Assembly: GCF_040096225.1 (NCBI RefSeq)
Contig: NZ_JBBMFC010000019.1
Location: 1 to 64,000 of the forward strand
Length of the DNA stretch: 64,000 nt
Reading direction: 5' to 3'
Source: Hominiventricola aquisgranensis
GTDB lineage: Bacteria; Bacillota; Clostridia; Lachnospirales; Lachnospiraceae
This document shows, piece by piece, positions 1 through 9,753 of the stretch (position 1 is the stretch's first letter; the number at the start of each line of letters is the position of its first letter). The notes under the pieces are model-generated. The model had not been told where the DNA came from, did not search any database, and saw only the letters and a list, made by a program, of their open reading frames with translations. The translations under genes and the position numbers were made by a program.

Positions 1-1
1 C

Positions 2-187
2 GGCGGATCCGGCAGCGTACGGAATGTGAGTGGGAAGACAGGAGTGAATCTCTGTCCGCTCTGCGGAGAGGGAAAGCAGGTTACGGATACATCGGGAGAG
101 ATGCTGACGCTCCTTTCGGAACTTTTTAAGGTTCAGATCCAGCGTCAGATGATCTCGTCAGATGATTTTACGGGCACATTTGTTTGA
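2..187 (+). CDS. C-terminal end of an unidentified gene (5' truncated by window edge)
   Basis: An open frame enters from the left edge and stops with TGA at 185-187, giving the last 61 residues of a protein. It contains one CPLC pair (a half zinc-ribbon-like motif) in a Gly/Ser-rich context and ends in an amphipathic stretch with MLTLLSELFKVQIQRQ. It lies 56 bp upstream of flgB on the same strand. I do not recognise the family. It does not look like the end of CodY or topoisomerase I, which often precede flgB in Firmicutes. Reality as a coding end is supported only by the frame and by position. Confidence 0.5.
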   Translation, partial: GGSGSVRNVSGKTGVNLCPLCGEGKQVTDTSGEMLTLLSELFKVQIQRQMISSDDFTGTFV

Positions 188-243
188 TAAAAGCAGGACT
201 TCGCAGAAAAATCGGTCAATGAAAAGGAAAGGGGAGCGACCAG

Positions 244-618
244 ATGTTTGGCAATACGATCTCAATGATGGAAAAATCCATGGACTATCTGTGGAAGAAG
301 CAGGAAGTGACGGCAAATAACATTGCCAATGTAGATACACCGGGATACCGGAGGAAACGCGTTAATTTTGAAGAAACATTCAGAAGAAAACTGGAAGCAG
401 CCGCATTAACTGGGAAAAATGAGGATGTACGTCAGGCGATCCAAAGTTCAAAAAGCTATGTTGTGGAAGACGCGCACACAACGAGAGCAGATGGGAACGG
501 CGTCAATGCCGATGTGGAATATACGGAACTTACAAGAACAGCACTGCAGTATCAGTATTTGACACAGTCGTTGAGCGGCGATATCGTCAGATACCGGTCA
601 GCGATCAAAGGACAGTAG
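244..618 (+). CDS. flgB: Flagellar basal-body rod protein FlgB
   Basis: 124 aa, the normal FlgB length. FlgB is a proximal rod subunit joining the MS ring to the distal rod. The N-terminal rod/hook motif is clear (NNIANVDTPGYRR, about residues 26-38), and the C-terminal half carries the helical region typical of rod proteins. ATG at 244 follows GGGGAG at a normal distance. It is the first flagellar gene of the long operon. Usually flgC follows directly, but here fliE does, 11 bp downstream. Confidence 0.97.
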   Translation: MFGNTISMMEKSMDYLWKKQEVTANNIANVDTPGYRRKRVNFEETFRRKLEAAALTGKNEDVRQAIQSSKSYVVEDAHTTRADGNGVNADVEYTELTRTALQYQYLTQSLSGDIVRYRSAIKGQ

Positions 619-629
619 GGGAGGTCTCT

Positions 630-950
630 ATGGACGAATTATTTATACAGCCAATCCAGGTAAAAACGATGGAGAGCGGCATCGAAAGTATCTCGGCAAA
701 TGGCGGACAAGTCAGCGGTAAGGGCGGCGCGGAAACATTCAAAAGCGTTTTCCGGGAAGCGATCGACAACGTGACAAGTACAGAAAATGACCTGGTAAAT
801 AAACAGTATCTTTTAGCTACGGGACAACTGGAAAATGCACACTCTGTGATGGTGGCGTCTTCACAGGCACAGCTCGCAGTGGACATGTTGGTGTCGCTGC
901 GGAATAAAGCAATGGAATCTTATAATGAGTTAATGCGTATCAGCCTGTAA
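630..950 (+). CDS. fliE: Flagellar hook-basal body complex protein FliE
   Basis: 106 aa, typical FliE size. FliE forms the adaptor between the MS ring and the proximal rod. The conserved C-terminal part is present (about residues 40-106), including VNKQYLLATGQLENAHSVMVA and SLRNKAMESYNELMRI. The start is set by GGGGAGG just upstream of ATG 630. It sits between flgB and fliF. flgC, expected before it, is found 12 kb downstream. Confidence 0.95.
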   Translation: MDELFIQPIQVKTMESGIESISANGGQVSGKGGAETFKSVFREAIDNVTSTENDLVNKQYLLATGQLENAHSVMVASSQAQLAVDMLVSLRNKAMESYNELMRISL

Positions 951-1029
951 AAAATACAAGGCTGATATTCTTGCGTAATGAAACGTAAAAAAGATGTTAA
1001 GAAAATGTTAAAAGGAAACTTTTGAGCTT

Positions 1030-2640
1030 ATGAAAGAGAAACTGGAACAGATAAAAGAATTTGTGGGAAAGTTAAGCAGCAAGACGAAAAAGCTGATCAT
1101 AGCGGGAGCGGCGCTGCTGTTGATCGCTGCGGTCGCCGTTGCATTTATTCTGAATAACCAGCCGTATGAGGTATTGTTTTCCGGATTGGGAACGGAAGAA
1201 GCACAGCAGATCGTTGGAAAGCTGCAGGAAAGCGGCATTGATTTTAAATATCAGGGAGAATCTACGATCTTAGTGAAAAAGGATGTCCTGGATGTGACGA
1301 AAGCACAGCTCGTACAGGAGGGGTATCCAAAGAGCGGGTTTACATACGATACATTTATCAATAACGTGGGTATGATGACGACGGATTCCGACAAGCGGAC
1401 GTACAAATTATATGAACTGCAGGACCGGATCAGTTCTACGATCCGGTTGTTTGAGAATGTCAAAGATGCGAAAGTAACGATCGCGTTAGGTGAAGAGAGT
1501 AAATATGCTTTGGATGACGAGGCAAAGCAGGATTCCAGCGCGACCGCAGTCGTGACGATGAAAGACGGCGGATCGCCGACAGAAGATCAGGCGGCGGCGA
1601 TCCAGCGTCTGGTCGCGAAAAGTGTGCCGGGAATGGAACTGGATCAGGTTGCGGTATTTGACGGAAATGGAAATGACGTTTCCGTTTCCGAAGAGTCGTC
1701 AAGCATGAACGGATCTGACGCGGAAGAGATCGCGGCAGTGATCGAAAACCAGATCGAAGAAAAAGTGCATGATGTGCTCGGACCGATTTACGGTAATCAG
1801 AACGTAAGGATTTCCGCAAGAGCAAAGGTCGATACGCAGCGGCTGATCACGGAGAGTACAACGTACAATACACCGGAAAAAATCGATCAGAATGATAAAA
1901 GCGGAATCGTCAGTCATGAAGAAAGTATGACGGAGAACACGAAGAACAGGCAGGGAACCGCAGGTGGAAAGGTTGGTACCGAAACCAACGCGGACAATAC
2001 CGAGTACGCTGCCGGCAGAGGCGGCAACAGCAGCGCAAGTTCTGAAAGCGAAAGTGTTTCCAAAGATTATCTGGTCAATCAGATCAAAGAACAGGGGCAG
2101 ATCGATCCGGGAGTCCTTACAGATCTGACAGTAGCGGTTGCAATTAATGGAGAGGGATATGGTGAATTGACGGAGAAGCAGATCCGGGATCTGGTAGGAA
2201 ATGCAACCGGAATCGCGGCGGAAGACAGAGAGGGAAAGATCTCTCTGGTAAGCGCACCGTTCTATAAGGCAAATACAGAGGAGGCGTCGGCAAAGGCGAA
2301 TGCCATGGATACGAAGACCCTCCTGATTCTTGCGGGAATCGCAGCGGCTGTACTGCTGATATTGAGCATTATCATTCTGATCGTTGCAAAACGGCGCAAA
2401 AAGAAGAGAATGTTGGAAGAACAGGAACTTCTTGCGGCAGAGACGGAAGTAATGCCGGATCTGCATGCGGATAGCGACGAGGATATTGGAAGACTGAGTA
2501 AAGAGATGCAGGAACTTCGGAACGACCGAGGAATGGAATTGAAGAAACAGGTACGCGAGTTTGCGGATCAGAATCCTGAGATTTCTGCCCAGTTGTTAAA
2601 ATCATGGCTTAACGGAGGAGAGGATCATGGAGAACAATAG
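1030..2640 (+). CDS. fliF: Flagellar MS-ring protein FliF
   Basis: 536 aa membrane protein that forms the MS ring, the platform for the rod, the export gate and the C ring. A first membrane helix lies at about residues 22-42, followed by the YscJ/FliF ring-building domain, a Ser/Glu/Gly-rich periplasmic stretch, a second membrane helix at about 430-453 and an 83-residue charged cytoplasmic tail for FliG binding. ATG 1030 follows AAAGGAAACT. The 3' end overlaps fliG by 14 bp, suggesting translational coupling. Confidence 0.97.
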   Translation: MKEKLEQIKEFVGKLSSKTKKLIIAGAALLLIAAVAVAFILNNQPYEVLFSGLGTEEAQQIVGKLQESGIDFKYQGESTILVKKDVLDVTKAQLVQEGYPKSGFTYDTFINNVGMMTTDSDKRTYKLYELQDRISSTIRLFENVKDAKVTIALGEESKYALDDEAKQDSSATAVVTMKDGGSPTEDQAAAIQRLVAKSVPGMELDQVAVFDGNGNDVSVSEESSSMNGSDAEEIAAVIENQIEEKVHDVLGPIYGNQNVRISARAKVDTQRLITESTTYNTPEKIDQNDKSGIVSHEESMTENTKNRQGTAGGKVGTETNADNTEYAAGRGGNSSASSESESVSKDYLVNQIKEQGQIDPGVLTDLTVAVAINGEGYGELTEKQIRDLVGNATGIAAEDREGKISLVSAPFYKANTEEASAKANAMDTKTLLILAGIAAAVLLILSIIILIVAKRRKKKRMLEEQELLAAETEVMPDLHADSDEDIGRLSKEMQELRNDRGMELKKQVREFADQNPEISAQLLKSWLNGGEDHGEQ

Positions 2641-3634
2641 TTTAACGCCGGAACAAAAAGCCGCGGCGGTTATTGTCTCTTTGGGAGCGGAAAAGGCATC
2701 GAAAGTTTACAAGCATCTGAGTGAAAGCGAAATTGAAAAGCTGACGATTGAAGTCGCGAAGCTGGGACATGTACCTCCTGAGCAGACCGAAGACGTGTTG
2801 GATGAATTTTATAAGACGTGTCTTACACAGAAAGTTGTGACCGACGGCGGAATGGAATATGCGCGGAGCGTGCTGGAAAAAGCGTTTGGAGAGGCAACGA
2901 CGCAGGTATTGCTGGAAAAATTGTCGAAATCCTTAAAAATGCGGCCGTTTGAATTTATCCGAAAAAGTAGTGTGAAGAATCTGTTTTCTTTCTTACAGCA
3001 TGAACGTCCGCAGACGATCGCACTGGTGCTTTCCTATGCGGATGCAGATCAGGCGGCGACCGTGATCAGCGAACTGCCCAAAGAGAAGCGGATCAAAGTG
3101 GTCGAGTGTGTGGCAAAGATGGAGAGCGCTTCTCCGGATGCGATCAAGATCGTGGAATCCACGTTGAAGAAACGGTTTGAAAACATTCTTACCACAGATT
3201 ACACAACCATTGGCGGTATCGATTATATTGCAGACGTTATGAATCATATGGATCGTGGAAATGAGAAGTTCATCTTTGATGAATTAGGGAAAGACAACAG
3301 TGAACTGGCAGATACGATCCGCAAGAAGATGTTCGTATTCGAAGATATTGTATCGATGGACAACCGTTCGATCCAGCGGTTTATCCGTGAATGTGACGTT
3401 AAGGATATCGTATACGCATTGAAAGGCTCAGACGAGAAGATCAAAGAACTTATTTTTGCCAACGTCTCTAAGCGTATGGCGGAAAGTATCAAGTCAGATC
3501 TTGAGATCACAGTCAATGTACGGCTTCGCGATGTAGAAGAGGCACAGCAGAGAATCGTAGCTGTGATCAGACGTCTGGAGGAAGCCGGAGAGGTGATCAT
3601 TGTGAAGAGCGGAAAGGATGAGATCATTGCCTAG
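2627..3634 (+). CDS. fliG: Flagellar motor switch protein FliG
   Basis: 335 aa, the standard FliG length. It is the rotor protein that contacts MotA and, with FliM/FliY, sets rotation direction. Visible are the N-terminal FliF-binding domain (starting TPEQKAAAVIVSLG), the middle-domain EHPQR-type motif (here HERPQTIALVLS) and the C-terminal torque helix region with charged residues near VKDIVYALKGSDEKIKELIF. It starts inside the end of fliF and overlaps fliH by 17 bp at its own end. Confidence 0.97.
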   Translation: MENNSLTPEQKAAAVIVSLGAEKASKVYKHLSESEIEKLTIEVAKLGHVPPEQTEDVLDEFYKTCLTQKVVTDGGMEYARSVLEKAFGEATTQVLLEKLSKSLKMRPFEFIRKSSVKNLFSFLQHERPQTIALVLSYADADQAATVISELPKEKRIKVVECVAKMESASPDAIKIVESTLKKRFENILTTDYTTIGGIDYIADVMNHMDRGNEKFIFDELGKDNSELADTIRKKMFVFEDIVSMDNRSIQRFIRECDVKDIVYALKGSDEKIKELIFANVSKRMAESIKSDLEITVNVRLRDVEEAQQRIVAVIRRLEEAGEVIIVKSGKDEIIA

Positions 3635-4382
3635 TAGGAATATCGTAAAAGACGCCGAAGAGCGGGATGTGCAGTCGTATGATTTTTTTGCGGGCTTTTT
3701 ATTAAAAAAGGAAGAAGAAGTTCCGGAAGAAGAACGTATTCTGGAGAAGCCGGAAGCGGAAGAGATAGAATATGAGACTTTAAAGGAAGAGATTCTGGAA
3801 GAGGCAAGAGAACAGGCGAGACATATCGTGCAGGAGGCAAGACAGCAGGCAGAACTTCTCCGCGAGGAAGCCTTTGAAGAGGGAAAAAAGGCGGGGGAAG
3901 AGGAGGGGATCCGCTCCGCATATGAAGAACATCGGAAGATGCTGAATAAGGAACTGCGTTCTTTCCAGCAGAATTTTGCAGATGTGATCCGGGACGTGAG
4001 TATCCAGAAAGACAAAATTCTGGAAAAGAATATTGACGATCTGAAGCAGATCTCCATCTCCATTGCGGAAAAAGTGATCCATACGAGCATACGTTCCAGT
4101 GAGGAGATCATCAAAAGGATGATCCTGGCAGCCACAGAAAAGCTGAAAAAGCGACAGTGGGCGAAGATCTACATTACGAAATGCAATACGGATGTGAATA
4201 TGGAAGTGGATGCAGAATTTCTGGAATCTCTGTCCCATCTGTCCGATAATCTGAAGATCATCACGATGAATGATGGGGAAGAGGGAACCTGCATTGTGGA
4301 GCTACCGGACGAGGTGATCGATGCAAGTGTGGGAACACAGTTGGAGAATATCAAAGATATTTTGAATAATGTAAGAAGATAA
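3618..4382 (+). CDS. fliH: Flagellar export ATPase regulator FliH
   Basis: 254 aa. FliH holds and restrains the FliI ATPase and links it to the C ring. Residues about 50-130 are a Glu/Lys/Gln-rich coiled coil with Ala and Gly heptad breaks (EQARHIVQEARQQAEL, EEGKKAGEEEG). The C-terminal part (about 150-254) matches the FliH/HrpE domain shared with ATP-synthase delta-type stalks. The start codon lies within fliG, and fliI follows after a 15 bp gap to its chosen start. Confidence 0.92.
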   Translation: MRSLPSRNIVKDAEERDVQSYDFFAGFLLKKEEEVPEEERILEKPEAEEIEYETLKEEILEEAREQARHIVQEARQQAELLREEAFEEGKKAGEEEGIRSAYEEHRKMLNKELRSFQQNFADVIRDVSIQKDKILEKNIDDLKQISISIAEKVIHTSIRSSEEIIKRMILAATEKLKKRQWAKIYITKCNTDVNMEVDAEFLESLSHLSDNLKIITMNDGEEGTCIVELPDEVIDASVGTQLENIKDILNNVRR

Positions 4383-4397
4383 GCGGAGTTGACAGCG

Positions 4398-5699
4398 ATG
4401 TTTAAGAAATTCCCGGAACTGATCGAGAATGCAGAGACGATCAGTTATATCGGTAAAATTGAGAATATAGTAGGGATGTGTATGGAATCTTCCGGAAGCC
4501 GGGCAAGTATCGGAGATATCGCCATAATCTACAACGAAGAGACGCACAAACAGATCCCGGTGGAAGTGGTCGGGTTCAAAAACGACAAGATCCAGTTGAT
4601 GGCGTATGACAATATCAGTGGTGTTTCCGTCGGAAGCTTTGTGAGAAATACCAAGCACAGACTAAAGATTCCGGTAGGTGAGTTCCTCCGGGGAAGAATT
4701 ATCGACGCAACGGGGAAGCCGATCGATTCGCTTGGCGCGTTTGAGTCCAGCAGACATTATTATGTAGATAATACATATATCAATCCACTGGATCGTCCGC
4801 CGATCACCGATACGCTGGACTTCGGGGTGAAAGCGATCGACGGTCTGAATACGGTCGGAAAAGGACAACGTATCGGGATTTTCGCCGGAAGCGGCGTTGG
4901 AAAGAGCACGCTGCTTGGGATGATCGCAAAAAATGTAAAAGCGGATATCAATGTGATCGCCCTTGTGGGCGAGCGAGGCAGGGAGGTCCGGGAGTTTGTC
5001 GAGAAAGATCTCGGGGAAGAGGGACTGAAACGGAGCGTCCTTGTGGTTGCGACATCGGATCAGCCGGCGATGCTGCGGATGAAATGCCCGTTGGTTGCGA
5101 CAACGATCGCGGAGTATTTTAAAGATCAGGGCAAAGACGTTCTTCTTATGATGGATTCCCTCACCCGATTTGCGATGGCGCAAAGGGAGATCGGACTTGC
5201 GATCGGAGAGCCGCCGGTTGCAAGAGGATATACCCCCTCGATTTATGCGGAATTTCCGAAATTGCTTGAGCGAAGCGGAAATTTCAAGGAGGGATCGATC
5301 ACAGGCGTTTATACGGTTCTGGTAGAGGGAGACGATACCAACGAACCGGTTGCCGACACCGTGCGCGGTATTTTGGATGGACATATCGTGTTGAGCAGAA
5401 AGCTGGCGAATGAGAATCATTTTCCGGCGATCGATGTGAATGCGAGTATTTCGCGTCTGATGTCGAACATTGTGGATGAAGAGCATAAGGCGGCGGCATC
5501 CGCGCTGCGGGATATCTTGAGTATTTATGCGAAAAATGAAGATCTGATCTCGATCGGAGCCTATAAAGCGGGCTCGAATCCAAAGCTGGATTTTGCGATT
5601 TCCAAGATCGATCAGGTAAATGCATTTTTAATGCAGAAAGTGGACGAGCATTTTACAAAAGAAGAAATTTTGGAAATGATGAAGCAGATTTTAGCATAA
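4398..5699 (+). CDS. fliI: Flagellum-specific export ATPase FliI
   Basis: 433 aa AAA-type ATPase of the flagellar type III export apparatus. The Walker A motif GIFAGSGVGKSTL, the Walker B region DVLLMMDSLTRFAMAQRE and the FliI/YscN signature after it are intact. I chose ATG 4398 (protein beginning MFKKFPEL) rather than the in-frame TTG at 4389. The only SD-like sequence (GCGGAG, 4383-4388) abuts the TTG but is correctly spaced for the ATG. Confidence 0.97.
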   Translation: MFKKFPELIENAETISYIGKIENIVGMCMESSGSRASIGDIAIIYNEETHKQIPVEVVGFKNDKIQLMAYDNISGVSVGSFVRNTKHRLKIPVGEFLRGRIIDATGKPIDSLGAFESSRHYYVDNTYINPLDRPPITDTLDFGVKAIDGLNTVGKGQRIGIFAGSGVGKSTLLGMIAKNVKADINVIALVGERGREVREFVEKDLGEEGLKRSVLVVATSDQPAMLRMKCPLVATTIAEYFKDQGKDVLLMMDSLTRFAMAQREIGLAIGEPPVARGYTPSIYAEFPKLLERSGNFKEGSITGVYTVLVEGDDTNEPVADTVRGILDGHIVLSRKLANENHFPAIDVNASISRLMSNIVDEEHKAAASALRDILSIYAKNEDLISIGAYKAGSNPKLDFAISKIDQVNAFLMQKVDEHFTKEEILEMMKQILA

Positions 5700-5717
5700 A
5701 GAGGCTATTGATAAGAC

Positions 5718-6170
5718 ATGAAAAAGTTTTTTTTCTCGTTAAATACAGTGTTGAATTATAAAGAACAGGTTTTGGAGAGTCTTCGCGGAGAACATGTGGC
5801 GGCGCTTTTGAAAGTCAGGGCATGTGAAAGAGAAATAGAAGCTCTGGAAAATCAGCATAAAGACTGTATGGAAGAATTTGAATGTCAGAAAAGAACCGGG
5901 ATCGCAATCTCTAAAATGAAGACCTATGAGGGGTATTTAGAAAGTCTGGGCGTTCGGATCTTAAGAAAACAGGAGCATCTTGCAGACTTGAAAGAGGATG
6001 AGATAAAAAAACGTACCCGGATGATCGAAGCGAAGAAAGAATTTACTTCGATCCAGAAATTAAAAGAAAAAAAACAGGAAGAGTACCGCAAGCAGGAACA
6101 GAAAGAAAACGAGACGTTAATTGAAGAATTTGTTTCATCCAGAACGGCAGTTTCCAAATTGAACGGGTAA
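5718..6170 (+). CDS. fliJ: Flagellar export chaperone FliJ
   Basis: 150 aa, almost entirely coiled coil and rich in Lys/Glu, as expected of FliJ, the stalk-like subunit inside the FliI hexamer that also escorts rod/hook chaperones. The start FFFSLNTVLNYKEQVLE matches the FliJ family opening (F-x-L-x-x-V-L-x-x-K/R). It lies between fliI and fliK, the canonical position. Confidence 0.88.
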   Translation: MKKFFFSLNTVLNYKEQVLESLRGEHVAALLKVRACEREIEALENQHKDCMEEFECQKRTGIAISKMKTYEGYLESLGVRILRKQEHLADLKEDEIKKRTRMIEAKKEFTSIQKLKEKKQEEYRKQEQKENETLIEEFVSSRTAVSKLNG

Positions 6171-6232
6171 TCCTGCATACAGCAGATTACTATATAAAAT
6201 CAAAATAACAGAGAAAGGAAGGGAAAGGGAAA

Positions 6233-7390
6233 ATGGAGTTTGTATCTTTTCAAAATGTGAATCATTTTGTCCCGAAACAGGCAGAGAAAGAGCAGAAGCA
6301 GTCCGCTGACAGAGAAAGCTTTCAAGATATCATGAAGAAAGCGCCGGAGCAGGCACAGACGGAAAAAGAGCAGGAAGACGTTTCCAAAAGCGAGAAGAAA
6401 GATCCGATCGTACAGAACGGGAATTTCGTACTGCAAAGCCAGTTATTGATCGTGCAGGCGCCGGTTCAGGAAGCTGTGCAGCAAGGGCAGGAAAATCCGA
6501 TGACGGAAACTGTACCGGGAGAGCTGTCAGCAGGAACAGTACCAGAGAATGCAGAATGGACGGGATCTCAACAGGTCATGTCCGGTATCGAGACTGCGGA
6601 AAATGCGGGAATGCTCATCGACGATGCATCCCGGCAGGAGGCGCAACGACTTTCGGAAAAGACAGAGATCACACCGGAAACACTGCAGACGACAGACAAC
6701 GGGCAGACCACACCAAAGACAACGGTTTCCGAGACTTCGCAGACGGAAAACCAGACCGGGAACGGCGTACAGAGCGGGGATCCGTTCAAAGCGGATCGGA
6801 AAGAAGAGTTGGAAAAATCTTCGGATCTGGATCGGCTCACGGAAACGCAGCCGGAAGAAAGTAATGTGGCGACGGTCGGAAGACAGGATGCTGCCGAACA
6901 TACAAGCGGCGCTGCCAGAGAATCCGGAAAACGGGAACAGATCCAGGGATCGAGAGAGGTGCTTATGGTATCAAAGCAAGAAGAACTTCCGCAAGAGCTG
7001 ACAAGACAGTTGTTAGTCAAAGCCTCGTCCGGCAGAAATGAATTTGAGATCCAGATCACGCCGAAACATCTTGGTGAGATCACCGTGCGGATCGCACAGG
7101 AAGACGGATGCAGTGTTGTGTCGATCATCTGCTCTGAGAAAAAAACGATGGAGCTGCTGGCACAGAGTGCAAAGGAAATCGGAAGTGTGATGGAACAGAA
7201 TCTCGGAAAACCGACAGAGATCTATGTGGACGAGCAGAAGAGCGAGACACTCTGGCAGGACGGACAGCAGGATCAGGATCATTCCGGACGGGAATCGGAG
7301 CAGTATCGGCAGAAAGAAGAACAGGAAAAAATGCAGAAAGCAGAGAATGCCCGGTTTCTCCAGGAATTGAGACTGGGACTGATCGGGTAG
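6233..7390 (+). CDS. fliK: Flagellar hook-length control protein FliK
   Basis: 385 aa. FliK is secreted during hook assembly, measures hook length and switches export specificity through FlhB. Residues about 15-245 are low complexity (Gln, Glu, Thr, Ser), as is normal for the ruler part. The conserved C-terminal domain (about 255-330) has FEIQITPKHLGEITVRI, the LxPxxLGxVxVxL-type signature. RBS AAGGAAGGGAAAGGG precedes ATG 6233. flgD follows after 15 bp. Confidence 0.92.
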   Translation: MEFVSFQNVNHFVPKQAEKEQKQSADRESFQDIMKKAPEQAQTEKEQEDVSKSEKKDPIVQNGNFVLQSQLLIVQAPVQEAVQQGQENPMTETVPGELSAGTVPENAEWTGSQQVMSGIETAENAGMLIDDASRQEAQRLSEKTEITPETLQTTDNGQTTPKTTVSETSQTENQTGNGVQSGDPFKADRKEELEKSSDLDRLTETQPEESNVATVGRQDAAEHTSGAARESGKREQIQGSREVLMVSKQEELPQELTRQLLVKASSGRNEFEIQITPKHLGEITVRIAQEDGCSVVSIICSEKKTMELLAQSAKEIGSVMEQNLGKPTEIYVDEQKSETLWQDGQQDQDHSGRESEQYRQKEEQEKMQKAENARFLQELRLGLIG

Positions 7391-7405
7391 GAAAGGAGAG
7401 AAAAT

Positions 7406-7942
7406 ATGGCAGTCAGCAGCGTAACAGGAAACAGCAATGCATTCAACAATCAGTACGCGACGCAGGGCGCGGCAGAGGCGAAGAACAGTGAAATGTCCAT
7501 GGATGATTTCTGGCAGCTTATGGCGGCGCAGCTTCAGTATCAGGATATGACGAATCCGATGAGCAACAGCGAGATGATGAACCAGATGACACAGATGGCA
7601 ACGATGAATGCGATGACACAGGTGTCCAATGCGATCGCCAATTTTGGTATCGTTACGAACAACTTGTCGCAGGTCACACTGACGTCTTATTCTATGGGAA
7701 TGATCGGAAGAGAAGTCACGGTAGCGACGGTGGATGAAAACGGAAAAGTGAATGGCGAGAAAAAGGGCGTTGTCACAGGAGTTGACCTGACAGGCGGACA
7801 GTTTGTCTATATTGACGGTGAGAAGTACAGCTTATCACAGATCATGAGTGTCGGGGACGTTCCGAAGAATGAGGAAACGACACCGCCGGAAACGGAGAAG
7901 CCGGAGACGGAAAATCCGGAGACAGACGGAGAGAAGAGCTGA
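7406..7942 (+). CDS. flgD: Flagellar hook capping protein FlgD
   Basis: 178 aa. FlgD caps the growing hook and is needed for FlgE polymerisation. The N-terminal signature is clear (DDFWQLMAAQLQYQDMTNPM and MMNQMTQMATMNAM). The C-terminal part is short, with a Pro/Glu/Thr-rich tail of repeated PETEKPE-like units in place of the larger Ig-like domains of enterobacterial FlgD, which is usual in Clostridia. AAAGGAGAG precedes the ATG. Confidence 0.95.
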   Translation: MAVSSVTGNSNAFNNQYATQGAAEAKNSEMSMDDFWQLMAAQLQYQDMTNPMSNSEMMNQMTQMATMNAMTQVSNAIANFGIVTNNLSQVTLTSYSMGMIGREVTVATVDENGKVNGEKKGVVTGVDLTGGQFVYIDGEKYSLSQIMSVGDVPKNEETTPPETEKPETENPETDGEKS

Positions 7943-7970
7943 GTGTCGCATACAGGCAGGGGGATAAAAT

Positions 7971-8345
7971 ATGAATCAGATCAATAAGCTCACAAATGTG
8001 AATGCATTGAAGCTCTCTCATGCGTCTGTGCAGACACAAAAGACAGATGAAAGATTTTCCACATTGTTAAAAGAAGAGCTGGACCGCTCAGAGGGAGTCC
8101 GCTTTTCCAAACATGCGGCACAGAGAGTTGCGGAACGGGGGATCGAAGTTTCGGACCGGCTGATGTCGGATTTGAATCAGGCGGTAGAAAAGGCAAAAGC
8201 GAAAGGAGCCAGAGATGTTGTGATCATCGGAAAAGACGGCGCCTTTATCGTGAATGTTCCTCATAATCTGATCGTTACCACGATGAATGGTAACGAGATG
8301 AAAGAAAATATTTTTACAAACATAGACAGTGCTGTACTTTTATAG
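7971..8345 (+). CDS. Flagellar operon protein of the TIGR02530 / DUF3766 type
   Basis: 124 aa. It matches in layout the small protein that in many Firmicutes and spirochaetes sits between flgD and flgE. The conserved core is visible (RFSKHAAQRVAERGIEVSD, then KDGAFIVNVPHNLIVTTMN). The second half resembles a small fold related to the end of FlgE operon proteins. Function is not established; a role in hook assembly is inferred from position only. Confidence 0.88.
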   Translation: MNQINKLTNVNALKLSHASVQTQKTDERFSTLLKEELDRSEGVRFSKHAAQRVAERGIEVSDRLMSDLNQAVEKAKAKGARDVVIIGKDGAFIVNVPHNLIVTTMNGNEMKENIFTNIDSAVLL

Positions 8346-8428
8346 GCCGGACCATTATGGAGGTCTGATGTCTGTCCGAATGACAGGCACATGGGCAGCA
8401 CAACGAAAGAAAAGGAGATAGAGAACAA

Positions 8429-9736
8429 ATGGTCAGATCAATGATTGCAGGAGTTGCAGGATTAAAGACACATCAGTCCAAATTGGATGTTATTGGTAAC
8501 AATATTGCAAATGTAAATACATGGGGATTCAAGTCTTCCAGTTTTAACTTCGCAGATTCCATGTATTCTACTTCGATCAACGGATCGGCAGGAAACGATC
8601 TTGCAGGAGGAGCCGGAGGAAGAAATGCTTCCCAGGTTGGATATGGAGTTACAACCGGATCAATCTCTACATCGTTTCAGGCAGGCGCTCCGGCGCCGTC
8701 CGCAAGTTCTCTCGATTGTATGATCGATGGAACCGGATTTTTCCTTGTAGGAAATATGATCAACGGAAGCTTTACCAACGTGGAAGAGTCCGGACTGAAT
8801 CTTTCCAGAATCGGTTCGTTCTCTGTGGATGGAAATGGGTATCTGGTAGACTCCATGGGAAGTTATGTATATGGATATTCACTGGTTGACGGAACCGGAA
8901 TCCCGGAGAAACCGGCGACGGCAAGCAAATGGACGATCAAAAATGCAACCGTGACGATCGATAAAACTGGAACGCCAAACACCATCTCGATCGGCGATGT
9001 GAAGGTGCAGACAACGAAGACCGATTTTAAAGGACAGGTGCAGGACTGGATCGCACAGGTGACAAAGAAAGGTGGAGGATTTGAGGGATTTACGATCAAT
9101 CTGGAGAACTACAATGACGGCGCAAAGACAGTCAACCTGACGATCGAATCCAACCAGAAAGGCGTTGTGCAAAACGCAGCCGGCAAACCGGGAGATCCGG
9201 GTAAGATTACGACTGCATGGGGAAATGGTAAAAATACGACCGCACCGCAGGGTGGAACTGAGAAGGACAACTTCACACAAACCGTGATCGGCGCCAACCG
9301 TGTACCGGGCATCGCGGCAGAGTTCAGTGACGAACTTTCCACGATCCAGATCCCGACGGATCCGGATACCGGAATGGCATACAATATCCAGAGTTATAAG
9401 ATCAACGAAGACGGCTCTGTTGTCGGTGTGGACGAACAGGGACGCACCATTGCCATCGGACAGCTTGCTTTGATCACGGTAGAGAATCCAAACGGTTTGG
9501 AGAAAACAAACGGTTACTACTATAATATCGGACCAAATGCGGGAACTATCGAACATATCAAAGCGAACGGCGGAGCAGCCGGAAAGATCCGGGGAAATTA
9601 TCTGGAGATGGCGAATGTGGATCTGGCAAACGAATTCTCACAGATGATCACAACACAGCGTGGTTATCAGGCGAATTCAAAGATCATCACCGTTACAGAC
9701 CAGATGCTCGAAGAACTTGTCAATATGAAACGATAA
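8429..9736 (+). CDS. flgE: Flagellar hook protein FlgE
   Basis: 435 aa, main subunit of the hook. The N-terminal rod/hook motif (LDVIGNNIANVNTWGFKSS) and the C-terminal motif (ANVDLANEFSQMITTQRGYQANSKII) bracket a variable surface domain. Start ATG 8429 follows AAGGAGA. A GC-rich hairpin lies directly downstream, before flbD, and may set hook mRNA levels relative to the rest of the operon. Confidence 0.97.
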   Translation: MVRSMIAGVAGLKTHQSKLDVIGNNIANVNTWGFKSSSFNFADSMYSTSINGSAGNDLAGGAGGRNASQVGYGVTTGSISTSFQAGAPAPSASSLDCMIDGTGFFLVGNMINGSFTNVEESGLNLSRIGSFSVDGNGYLVDSMGSYVYGYSLVDGTGIPEKPATASKWTIKNATVTIDKTGTPNTISIGDVKVQTTKTDFKGQVQDWIAQVTKKGGGFEGFTINLENYNDGAKTVNLTIESNQKGVVQNAAGKPGDPGKITTAWGNGKNTTAPQGGTEKDNFTQTVIGANRVPGIAAEFSDELSTIQIPTDPDTGMAYNIQSYKINEDGSVVGVDEQGRTIAIGQLALITVENPNGLEKTNGYYYNIGPNAGTIEHIKANGGAAGKIRGNYLEMANVDLANEFSQMITTQRGYQANSKIITVTDQMLEELVNMKR

Positions 9737-9753
9737 AAAAGAACGATCCGGAA

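Noticed and set aside
1699..2466. Long open frame on the minus strand inside fliF
   Set aside because: It is antisense to a conserved gene, has unusual composition (Cys, Leu, Arg, Ile) and no SD or homology pattern.
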